DNA of 64,000 bases from Monarcha castaneiventris obscurior (lineage: Eukaryota; Chordata; Aves; Passeriformes; Monarchidae): the NCBI GenBank assembly GCA_026261815.1, contig JAMPIT010000059.1, forward strand, positions 19,144,001 to 19,208,000, in the 5' to 3' direction. Below the pieces are notes generated by a model, which was not told where the DNA came from, made no database searches, and saw nothing but the letters and a program-made list of their open reading frames with translations. The translations under genes were made by a program, and so were the position numbers. Shown here piece after piece: positions 35,259 to 45,600 of the stretch. The first letter of the stretch is position 1, and each line of letters starts with the position of its first letter.

Positions 35259-37627
35259 TAAGCACTAAAATTCTTACAGCTATAGTATTGTTCAATAGTT
35301 AATACAAGATTTGTTCACAATTCCATTTGTTTTGCATGGCAAAGAACTTTACACTTTTAGAGTAACTTATTCCTTGGTTCACAGGTTGAAAGTTTTATAC
35401 TTTATTTGCTAAATATTATTTAAATTGAACTATGCAGAATGATCCTTGAAAAGATGTAAATATTTTTATTTAGTGTGAAATAATTTTGGAGCTGAAATTG
35501 GAAGAGTTGGAAGTATCAATATGTAGCTGAAATTACTGCAAGATCTGTAAGACTATTGGTGTTGTTAGAACTACAGTAAAATCAAGTGATAACTGGCATC
35601 TCCCTTCATCTCTGTTACTGTAGTAAATGTACAGAGTAAAAAGTTGCTTCCATTTTGTAGAACTTTTGGTTTTGATTCACAAACAAAATACAAATTAAGG
35701 TTACATGGTCTTTCTTCTAAGTCTTGCTATTGAGTTGTACTTTCTCAAATGAGAATATATACACAAACCTAGATAATAAAATTGACTCTGCATATTATCT
35801 TGGAAATCTTGTTCTATACTCTTATGAAAAACCACATATGGATATGTTAAAGCTAATTGGTACTTTGGAGAAAATGTGTTTTGTCTTTGGACAAAATCTT
35901 AGGATAAATCCTTGACTTAGACCTGGTATGGTTACATTTACTTGTTAGTCACATTACGGTGGATTTCCTCCTGGAAATACTTTTGTTCTCTAGAATACTA
36001 GATAACATAAACACTTCTTCAAGTTGTTTCTGCTTTCAGATTTTTTTTTTGACCTTATAAAAACTTACTTGTTTTTGTTAAATAATTGAAACATAATTTT
36101 ACTAGAAATTCCTGAAAACAGGTGTCTGTATACTATTCTACTGCAGGTATTATAGTGAAGAGGTTACTTTGTTGTTAAATAAATTGTTGTGGCCTACAAT
36201 AGTTGAAAAAGAGAATAAATTAAAATTAACTCTGCATGTTACCAGCTGAACTTACACCTTCAGTATGATATATTGCAAATAGTGTTTTTCAGAAAAGTTC
36301 TTCAAGGAACAATGACTGCAGTGTGTTCCTTGTGGTGGTGAGATCATGTCATTTACCAATCCTTGTACTTTAACACAAGCTCTGTACAATGATATCCTCA
36401 AAATATTTTCCTTCTGATTTCTAGAAGTGATGGACTTTGGCAAAGCACCCTCATTTTTGTCATTAAGTTAATGTGTGTAGTAATCCTGGAGAGAGCAACT
36501 GAGAACTGTTAAAGCAAAATATTTTACACAGGATGCATCAGCCTGAGAGGTGAGGTGAGGGTGCTGCAGCTACACATCTCCAGGCTCAACTAGGAGCAAG
36601 GCTGAAGATGTATTCCCACAGGCACACACAGGGCTCACGTTACATATCCAGGGCCTGGACAGTGAGGCTGAGGCTGTGCTGGGACAGTCCTGGGAGGGGT
36701 CCAGATAGGATGTTTGTTGCTTGATAGTCCTTGATTTGAGCTCCCACCTGCGTTTGTGCATCCCTGTGCTCCTCTGAGCTTGTGAAGGTGGGCCTGTGAT
36801 GGGCAGATGGCTCCTGGGAAGGATCTGAATGCAGCTGAGTGCTCCCATTCCTGCCATTGTGTCTCTGGGCTCCTTTGTGGTTCTGGGGATTAGCTTTATC
36901 ACACAACCTAGCAGTAATGAATACAGTATAGTGCCTTATGAATAACAGGCTGTGTTTTCTAGTTAGTTATAATGGAGAATTATGTTATACAAGTTGCAAT
37001 GTATGCAACTCTCCAGAGAGGAAGATGTCCCTAATTGAAATAATTGTAAGTTAGATTGTTTTACTCAGAATATTATGTTTGCATTTATCTTGTCCTTAAA
37101 ATACTCTTCATAATTGATCCTTTTGACTTCTTTTTTTAAGATTTTTCTTCAGAATATTCAAACTATAGATTGTCTTTCGCAGATGAGTTTTTAAAAGGAG
37201 AATTAAATTTACTTTGTTCTCTTTACTCTTCCCTAGCTATCTGTCATGGTTATTTACAAGGTCATGTTGTGTTTTACTAATTGTTGAGTTATTCTGGCAT
37301 GACAGTATTGTTTCATGTAGAAGATTTGCCTGGGATATTGTCAGCAGGAAAACAAGTCTAGACAGTCCTGTGATTCAGAACTTACAAGAGATCAGTCTCT
37401 AGTGCGCAAAACTGCCTGTCACTGTTAGAGCAAGATGAAGCTGAATGGGCCATGAGAGAGAGGGACAAGTGTTCTTTATCAGGGAATTGAGACCTTTCTG
37501 AAAGGTGTCAACCAACTGGGGACACACAGCATGAGGATATATGCCCTGAAGATGGAACTTTCCTTTCTGTGCTTTGTTTGATTTATAAAATCAGTGACAG
37601 GGTGATAGTCACTGGAAAAGGAGATCA

Positions 37628-37669
37628 TTAGTTAAATGTTATATTGATTTAGTTAAATGTTATATTGGT
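37628..37669. repeat. 21-bp tandem duplication
   Basis: The unit TTAGTTAAATGTTATATTG plus two bases occurs at 37628-37648 and 37649-37669 and differs only near its last positions. A partial third copy (GTTAATGTCATATT) follows. Confidence 0.9.
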
Positions 37670-38926
37670 TAATGTCATATTTTAAAAATACAAATGCTTC
37701 TAGACTCAGGGAAGCTGAAACAGTCAGCTGGTGTGATATCACAGGATTTTAACTGTAGTCATTGAACTGTATTCTCATTTTCACCTTGTGTTTGAGATGA
37801 GCATAAGAATTTATCTCCTGGTTGGTGAGTGTTTGGTTACCTATTAGTTACCTGCAAGGAAGCATATAATTTTATAAGCAAGTAGTTTAAGAAAAAGGAA
37901 GTACTCAAAAGTGCTTACTGGAAGATCTTTATGAGTTGAGCTTGACTAGTCATATTTATCTGGCTGTGGGGAAGTAGACACGTGAAGCTTTCACTGGTGG
38001 CTGCCAGTCTCTGGAATATGTGTTTAGCAAGTTTGAGTATGTGTGGAACTGCCTTTTCTCAAATTCTATCTACCTCTTATTGGTGTGAGAAGCTATGGTG
38101 AAAATCTTGATGAAAACCAGCCTCTAACTGAAGTAAATCCCTTTATAACTGTATTTCCTATATCTCCTTTTCTACAACGTATTCTGGAGTTTTTAGAGGA
38201 AGGCAGAAGAGTTGTTAAAATAGCTACTCCTTATCCTATTTAAACCTGCACAGATGATAAAATGTAGTACTTTTCCATGCTTTTTATAGTCTCATGTCAA
38301 CAAAAAGTTGGAGTCTTGGCACAATTTTAACATTCATATATTCTGGTAGCTGCCTATTAATGGGCTTCTTTTTAACTACCCTACAGCAATTCATCAACAA
38401 ACAGGGATGAGAGGTAGAGATGGGTGTTGCAGAATGAGAAAATGAACAAAGATCTCAATGTTCAGATCAAAGGATTTTTATGTAAATGTATCTCATTCAG
38501 GCTTAACTGACTGAAAATTAGCCATTATTCTAGCATCTTTATAGGTTGACTTTTTAGCATCTTATCTTATAAATGGGCAATCTGTGACTACCCATACGGT
38601 ATACAGGCAGTTATTTTTCTTCAATTTGATGGTTCTATTGCTGCTGTCTTCTTTCTAAAAAGTTGTCAGATTGTCTTTTGAAGTTATGTTTAATTATCCG
38701 AGTTTAGCTTCAAAGTGTATTCCAGTGTGGGGTTAAAATGCTATTTCTATGTGACTACAGAATCAGTCTGCCCAATAGGAAACATTTCGAGATTTGAGTT
38801 ACTGTTCTAAAAAGAGGTCTGACAGTTTTGCTGTGTATTTAATGTAATAGATTTATCAATGGCTTCAGATGCAAGTGCTATTAGCAGTTTCATGCGCAGA
38901 CGTAGTGTTTTCTGAATCTCTGCTTA

Positions 38927-38950
38927 TAAGATGGCAGTGCTGCCATCTTA
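38927..38950. repeat. 24-bp palindrome made of two inverted YY1-like sites
   Basis: Arms TAAGATGGCAG (38927-38937) and CTGCCATCTTA (38940-38950) are perfect reverse complements around the two bases TG. AAGATGGC with its complement GCCATCTT is the core of the YY1 recognition sequence. The arrangement could bind two zinc-finger proteins, extrude as a cruciform, or fold as a short RNA hairpin. Which of these applies, if any, cannot be told from sequence. Confidence 0.9.
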
Positions 38951-40241
38951 CAAATGTTAAATGAGTTAGAATAAATTCAGTCTTTGAAAACATCAGTTGA
39001 AAGGGCTGAAGTGGTGCCTTCTGAACATATTCCAGCCACTAGTTGTTTTACAAAAATTGGAAGTTGCAAAATTCTTATAACACTTAATTTTACAGAGAAC
39101 ATTACAGTAATATTTAGGTGGTTTGTTAGAATTTTCTGAAAATTGTTTAAATCAAAACCTACTTTCTGCAATTTAGTATTATAGCCCTTTAAAATACCAT
39201 ATTTTTTCTTTCTCATATCTCATTAAATACTTCAAAAAGGTTTTCAGAAACTTGCTTGATGATATCCCACCTATAATGAAAAAAGTGCACTGTAGATGGA
39301 TCTTGAAGAGATCTCAAAAGGCCATATTGTCATTCTCCCAGCTCATTTCAATGAGGAGATGAGTTGTGTTTGGCTATTCAAACAGCCACTTGCAGCATAC
39401 ATATGTTTTTTCCGTTGGAATCTTGGATTAACTATGTACTGTAAGATGTAAAGTCCAGTAATTAGTGTTAATAAGCTTGAAAGATAGCAGCACAGGAAAG
39501 CATGTAGAACTAATGTAATTACAAGCTGTTATGATAGTTTACAAAAATATGTATGTGCTTTATGTTGCTTTCTGCTTTGATTCTTGTGTGGAGGTTATAA
39601 CAAATAAAATGGTCTCCAGAGATTATTTCTCTTGCTGCTGAGAAAGCACATCTCATACCTAGTATGCAGCTTTCTAATTCTCCATTGTTTGCCTTCCCTT
39701 GGGTATGAGCTTTTATCCTCATAAATACGGGCATTTAACATTCTGAGTCTAAATGTTGAAACAGTTCTGCCTGTTACTTTTTTTTCCCCACTGTATTTTA
39801 TGCACCAAGTGGCTTGTAACTCAGCATGGCTTATGTTTCCAGCACTAGCTGGAATCCAGCACTTCAGGAATAAGCTATGCTCTGACTAGGAGGGACAGCT
39901 GCAGTTGTGCCACTGTTTGCTACTTACAATAAATGCTGGGAAAACAGAAATATTCCTGCCTTTCCTGAGGTAAACAAAAAGACTGCAAAGTAATGCTGTG
40001 TTTGAATATGAAGCAGTCATACAAGGCAGACCTGTCCATTTAATAAGATTCACATTATCAGTCCATGGAAATAACTCTTGTATTAAGGTTAGTAAAATTG
40101 AAGTATGCAAAATACACAAATCTTCAGTGCTAGGGAATGAACAGGATTGGACAGGATCATCTATTATGATTTGTCCAGCTTTTCATAGCTGTAATTTTAC
40201 AGATAAAATTCCCCCTACCATTACTATTGATGTACTCTGTT

Positions 40242-40260
40242 AAAAAAAAAAAAAAAAACC
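40242..40260. repeat. A17 homopolymer followed by CC
   Basis: A17 at 40242-40258. It is not preceded by recognisable retroposed sequence. Confidence 0.9.
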
Positions 40261-40579
40261 TATTCCAAAACATGAATTAAGTTTTCTGTTTCCCTATGCA
40301 ATTATTTAATATTTCTCACACCTGAGAAAAGAATAAACAATACTTGGAGATTTTTCTTTTTTACATAGCGTATGTGGTTATACTTGGCTGGTTTAGTTTT
40401 GTGTCATTATTTTTGCCAAAGGAACAATTCCATGATGTGATAAGACACAGCTGGTCATGCTATCAGAAATATTGATGAGTGGCAAATGATATTCAGATTC
40501 AGGACAAGGTTGATTTTTTCTCTTAACTGTCGTCTGTCACATGTCATAATGGCTTAGCCCATCTAGGACATGCCTAATG

Positions 40580-40646
40580 CTTTCTTTTTTTTTTTTTCCT
40601 TTTTTTTCTTTCTTTTTTTTTCTTTTTTTCCCCCTCTTTTTTTTTT
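40580..40646. repeat. 67-bp pure pyrimidine tract
   Basis: Every base from 40580 to 40646 is C or T, mostly T-runs with CTTTCTTT units and a C5 block at 40630-40634. The complement is a pure purine tract. Such tracts can form triplex DNA and are length-variable. Confidence 0.95.
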
Positions 40647-40876
40647 AATCTTTTTTTCTTTGTGGTCTATGGGAAACCAGAAGCTTATTTTGCAAGGCTT
40701 TTTTGACTAATAAATTATGGCTGTATTATGCGGTTATGAATGTACCCATCTCATTCTCTAGCTGTAGAAGAAAAATGCCATCACCAGTAACTGAAGGAAG
40801 TCGGGAAATAGAGTACAATCTAGAGCATGCCACAGAAATATTGTTGAGAGCTGAATAAACAAAAAGGAGTTTGAAC

Positions 40877-41395
40877 TAGAATCACAATTCTGTTTGGGTT
40901 GGAAGGGTTGGGTTGGAAGGGACCTTAATGATCATCTAGTTCCAACCTTCCTGACATGGGCAGGGACACCTGCCACTAGAGCAGGTTGCTCAAAGTTCTC
41001 CCCAGCCCAGACTTGAACACTTACAGGGATGGGGCATCCCCAGGTTCTCTGGTCAACCTGTCCCAGTGTCTCACCACTCTCATTGTGTAAAACTAAACAA
41101 GTAAACAAATACAAATAAAATACCCCAAAACTCCCAAGAAACGAAATAAATTTTCTTCCTTCTATCCCATCTAAATCTACCCAAAATCTGCCATCTTTCG
41201 GTTTAAAACTGTTGTCCCATGTCCTGTTTCTGCAGGCCTTGGTAAAGACACTCTTCCAGTCTATCACATAAGCCATTCAGACAAAGGCCACAATGAATCT
41301 CCCTGGAACCTTCTCTTCTCCAGGCTAAGCAACCCCAGCTCTCTCAGCCTGCTCTCATAGGAGAGGTGTTTCATCTCTCTGACCATTAATAGATT
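40877..41395 (-). mobile_element. CR1 LINE 3' end fragment with small internal duplication
   Basis: Read on the minus strand it ends in the CR1 3' terminus (complement of CTAGAATCACAATTCTG at 40877). Inward from the end come GGTTGGAAGGGACC, GATCATCTAGTTCCAACC, CAGGGATGGGGCATCC, CAACCTGTCCCAGTG and, at the right end, TCTTCTCCAGGCTAAGCAAC and CTCATAGGAGAGG. A 14-bp duplication sits at 40896-40919 (GGGTTGGAAG twice). An A/C-rich insertion-like stretch (AAACAAGTAAACAAATAC..., 41093-41145) interrupts the 3' untranslated region. The 114-codon minus frame (40932-41276) is built of this repeat and is not a gene. Confidence 0.92.
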
Positions 41396-42269
41396 TATGG
41401 ATACATTATGTATCAAGAAAGAGTTATTGAAGACTTTTCAAGTTACTGTATTGAATGTACAACAAAGACTATAACTATGCTTCATTATTATGTAAGTTAT
41501 CAGGCGAGTCAATTAGTGGATCACAAAAAGTATCTTTTATTATCTGGGCACATGTGCATTGTGAAAGATGAGAGCCTTTTTGCCTGTTTCTTTTGATGAC
41601 TTTCTCAGCACCACAAAACCTTTCTGAATTAAATTACATTAATGATAATTTTATTGTTTTTTAATTATTATTTGGAAAAATAGATAATATATTCAGGTTA
41701 CAAGATCAATTGACAAGTAACAGAAATTCATCTGCTGAGAAGATTGGTGTTAAAGGGGTACAAAGCAAGTTCTTACAATCTTGATTGGATTTAGAAACCA
41801 GGCAAGCATATTAAAACAACACAAAAGTTGTTCAAATGAGGTTTTCCTGTGTGTAGTTCATTCAGAAACATTAACCCGTTTCAAGGCTATGGATGATGCC
41901 AGCTAGAGAAATGTAATTTTTTTAAGATACTGGGCTAAAACGGATAAATGTTCCTACTGCTATTTAGGAAGCAACGGTTTTCCTCAGAACTCTTCAAAAA
42001 AAAAAAAAAGTAAAAAACAGTGATTTTAACTAAATTTAGTGGTCTAAGCCTCACTGGAGTCTTAAGCAGCTACTCTTTCTTATGTAGTTTTCCTTTAACA
42101 CTATAAAATTCTCAGTAAAACCTAGATTTTGGGAAGTGCATTGATGTTGTTGACTGTCCAGTTCCTCTTTGTCCAACAGCATCCAGGAGGTACCATGAAG
42201 AATCAATAATTCTAATAATGGGCTACTAGAATTTTTTTGAAGTGAAACCTTAGAATAAATTAATGTTCA

Positions 42270-42470
42270 CATTCATTTCATTAATCTGTTCATAATGATG
42301 GGTTTCAAATTGCATCATTAATGTGTTAGCACGTTGTAATGGTCTGGCCACTCTCTCTCTGTACTGCACTTAATGACACTTTTGTTAAAATACCGAATGC
42401 TCCAGAAAATTGATACCGAACTCCTGGGAACCAGTGCTGAGCCAGTGAATTATTCCAAGAAACCAGTTGA
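42270..42470. promoter_or_regulatory. Candidate conserved noncoding element (tentative)
   Basis: Dense in ATTAAT/TTAATG homeodomain-type cores (TTCATTTCATTAATCTG, GCATCATTAATGTGTTAG) with CpG words (AGCACGTTG, ATACCGAATGC, ATACCGAACTCC) that are uncommon nearby, and free of low-complexity runs. The call rests on texture only. Confidence 0.2.
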
Positions 42471-43240
42471 TATGGGCATGCAGCAGCAAACTGTGGTTTT
42501 TCAAGTGGTGTGTTCATAAGATTGCTTATAATGTGTACATTCTTATAATGCTTTTACCAGGAAAAGACAATGTAAAAATAATTTTCTATTGTGCTGATGA
42601 TTTATGTGCTTTCTTAAAGCTCTATACTAAACATGAAAGGAAAAAGTTTCCTTGGAAAAATGTTTCTTTTTTTTCCTCTTGATTTCTTTGTTTCCATTCA
42701 ACAGTTTATGGTCTGTAAACATAGTGAAAGGCAAACAAATGAAACCAGAGCATGAGAAGCACTGAAACAGCCCTACCTGGAAAAAGAAAATTAATAAACT
42801 GTTAGGAATCCAAATCTTTTTCCTGCTTTCCAAAAGATATGCTGTAACAGTGCATTAAAAAAACAACCCTGAGTTTCCAAGATGAAGAGATACCTAGAAT
42901 AACAATTATTATATACAACTAAGAAAAAGCTATTGCTGGTCAAAGGGAAAGAAGTAGGTATGTCATAATGAAGAACCTATTCCAGGCATATATGATAAAC
43001 TATGTGAGCTGAGAAGAAGAGAGCGTTTCATGGAAATTTGTGGGAAATATGAGCACAAAATGTAGTGGACGCATACACAAAAAAGCATAAAACTAAACTG
43101 AAGATGGTACAAAGCTGAGCCTTAGGCTAATAGGAGAACTCATGCTTTTAAAGAAAGTAGAAATTCCCTCACACTGTCTTACTGCCTGATGTACCCAAGA
43201 CATTTTTTCTTTTCTTTTCAATTTTTCCTTCGAAATATGA

Positions 43241-43321
43241 TTTTGTTTTGTTGTTGTGGGGTTTTTCATGGTTTTTTGTTTTGTTGTTGTTGTTGTTGGG
43301 GTTTTTTTTCTGTGTGTGTGT
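43241..43321. repeat. T/G-rich low-complexity tract
   Basis: TTTTG and TTG repeats with GGGG blocks and a terminal (TG)5. The overlapping 79-codon frames on the minus strand are translations of this tract. Confidence 0.9.
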
Positions 43322-44009
43322 TCTATAGTCACTAGTGAGACTGGATAGATGAGTTTGACTTCCTGACAAATCAGTGCTGCTTCTCACAAATCTATTTTGG
43401 CATTTCATTGCTGTTATTTTATGGCATCTCTGTCTCTTTGGTATCAGGATGTTATAGCTTTAGGGAGACTTACTGTCAGCTGCCTTCTTGACATATGACT
43501 TGGTCTTAATATTTTATTTTGACTGTAAATGAGAATAAGGTAAATTTTTTTCTCAATTTCAACCCTGTAATAGAAAATGGAAGAAATCAAATTTGGTCTT
43601 TCTTATATTGGTAGACTTAGATAAATCTGGCATTGATCCCTTGTACTGCAGAAAAATCTTCTGCTATAAAATGAAACAATATAATGCTGATGTTGTTTGT
43701 CCGATAGTATTGGTCTCTCTTATTGGTGAAGCATGCATGGTTAGACAACTTTATTTATTCAGTGTCCTCCTTATAGACCTTCCCTGTAATAATGACTTTT
43801 CCCCCCAGTTACCTTCTGGGACTGGTTTCTTTAATTTGAGAGCTCTTGTAGAACATAATTTTGTGCTTCACAACCAGCGTTCTAAACATTGTTTGCCCAC
43901 TAAGAAGACCCCTTCCTTGTTATTGATAACAAATTATAACTCAACATAAGGAATTCCATTCTTGCCACTACTCGTATCTGCACATGGGCTAACTCCATGC
44001 AGAATTAAG

Positions 44010-44088
44010 GTGGGGTTTTTTGTTGGGTTTTTTTTTTTTTGTTGGGTTTTTCAGGGTTTTTTTGTTTTTTGGGTTTTTTTTTTTTTTC
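44010..44088. repeat. T-run/G-run tract, telomere-like texture
   Basis: Five runs of three or four G (starting GGGGTTTTTTGTTGGG) are separated by T-runs of 5-14 bases. It is the clearest of several such tracts in the window. The G-runs could pair as a quadruplex only with long loops. Confidence 0.9.
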
Positions 44089-44391
44089 CAGGAGTCTAAA
44101 GGGAGTTAGATAAGATAATGTGGTACTGTGGTTGTACTAATATCTGCTCTGTTGAACGTCAATCTAAATGAATGTCTACTTCTGTAAACAGCAAAATTGC
44201 CTGTAACTTCTCAGGACTCTGGAGCTGAAAATGAACACCAAATTAGTATTGATGCTTTATTAGAATGCTCAAATTAGGTTTAATTTGAAGTGTCTTAGCA
44301 TCACAACATATTCTCAAATTTGAAAATGGAATAGATATCAAAAATAAAGATTGAATTGTTAGTGAAAATTGAACTTGTTTTCATTTTTTAA

Positions 44392-44438
44392 ATTAATTGA
44401 CTCAGTATTCTGATTATAACTAATTGACTCGGTATTCT
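44392..44438. repeat. Diverged ~28-bp duplication
   Basis: TAATTGACTCAGTATTCT and TAATTGACTCGGTATTCT occur 28 bases apart with one difference. Confidence 0.85.
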
Positions 44439-45090
44439 AGGCCTGAACGTCGTGCCTAAGTATCACTCCTCTTCATATGAACTTAATCAACCAGCTTGCT
44501 TTAATGACAGTGTTGTAAACAGCCTGATAAAGTGATTGGTGGTTCAACAAATTCATCCCCTTCAACAATGGAGAAACAGTGTCTCTATACTGATATATTA
44601 TTGTATCCTGTTGTGGGTGGGAATAGACTTGAACTTTCCCACATGCAACTGGGAAAAAATCCTGAAAGAGAATTAAGCCCATGGTGAAAACATAGTATGT
44701 AGTGGTGTGTTTGGATCTCTTGCAAAATAGGTCCTGGCCAGTTAATACATGTGTGTATATAACTGTTCATATGGCTGCATTTCAAACACTAGTAGATACG
44801 TGTGTGCATGCACATAGGTTTAAAGGAAATGGTTAAACTAAAAAAAAAAAAAAAGTCAACAAAATCCCTTCATATTTTTGCAGCACTGCACTGGGAATCA
44901 GTTGAGATTCCAGTCACGTGTTCTGTTTGTCCTGAAGTTTTTCTTTTATTTTCTGCGGTTGTTGAACAGGCAGCTTGTAACAGGAGACTGTTGCCTGCTA
45001 CAACAAGTCTTCAGATTAGTCAAGACAACCACCAAAATCAAAGGCTCTATTTGTGCAAAAGTACATGTGTATAATTCTGCATTACAATTA

Positions 45091-45600
45091 TAGAGTAATT
45101 GGGTTCAAAGGGGCCTTGGGAGGTTCCCTAGTCTGATTTCTTGCTCAAAGCAGGATCAACACAGAGTCAAGATCAGGTCTTAAAAATCTACAGTGATGGA
45201 AACTGCACAACCTCTTTGGAGAACTTGTTTCACTGCCTAATTATCCCCACAGTGCTTTCCCTGCTTCCCACCGCAAGTCCTTTCCCACTTACAAAAAATT
45301 GCAATCTGTTTTTAGTTCATGTTTATGGTGTCTCATCTTCCAGCTCAGTGCAAAGAGCTCCTTCCCAAAGGGCAAGATCTTGGCTTAGCCCTACCTCGCT
45401 GAACTTGACTCAGTTGTCCAACACCTGCTTTGTACTGAGGGTCCAAAACTGGACATCATATCCTAAATATTGTCTCACTAGCACTGAGTAGGGGAGATTA
45501 ATCCTCTCCTCAGCCTCCTGCTCCTTTTAGCACAGACCAGGATGCTGCTGGCATTCCTTGCGGCCAGGACGCACTGCTGATTCAGGCTGAAATATAAACA
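45091..45600 (-). mobile_element. Old CR1 LINE 3' fragment with internal deletions
   Basis: On the plus strand the CR1 3' region is recognisable backwards: TAGAGTAATTGGGTTCAAAG (3' end), TGCTCAAAGCAGGATCAAC, TGGAAACTGCACAACCTC, CACTGCCTAATTATCC, GTCCAAAACTGGACATCATA, and GCATTCCTTGCGGCCAGG with CACTGCTGATTCAGGCTG near the right end. The block that normally carries CTTCTCCAGGCTGAAC is reduced. It is more diverged than the 32 and 41 kb copies and probably belongs to an older subfamily. The frames of 116 codons (+) and 65 codons (-) here are not genes. Confidence 0.8.

Larger units (their letters stand above)
34092..40876. other. AT-rich unique sequence, no gene seen
   Basis: No gene. Open frames are at most 110 codons; the longest two (36570-36902 and 36640-36906, both -) overlap in a GC-richer block at 36535-36905 that I cannot assign. 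A 66-codon frame at 38043-38243 (+) has protein-like composition but no domain, no recognisable splice context and no neighbours. Small duplications, a palindrome and a pyrimidine tract are listed separately. Confidence 0.55.
41396..45090. other. AT-rich unique sequence, no gene seen
   Basis: No gene. The longest frame, 118 codons at 43593-43949 (+), has no recognised domain. T/G-rich tracts at 43241-43321 and 44010-44088, a diverged short duplication at 44392-44438 and an A15 run (about 44840-44854) are present. A complex block near 42270-42470 might be conserved noncoding DNA. Confidence 0.55.

Noticed and set aside
38043..38243. 66-codon plus-strand frame with protein-like composition
   Set aside because: Too short and isolated; no family resemblance and no flanking splice signals that I could defend.
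40932..41276. 114-codon minus-strand frame
   Set aside because: It is CR1 3' untranslated sequence.
43093..43408. Lysine/threonine/asparagine-rich minus-strand frames of 79 codons
   Set aside because: They translate the complement of a T/G-rich low-complexity tract.
43593..43949. 118-codon plus-strand frame
   Set aside because: No domain or supporting context. Not called as a gene, though it is not explained by a known repeat either.
45141..45491. 116-codon plus-strand frame
   Set aside because: It is antisense to an old CR1 fragment.
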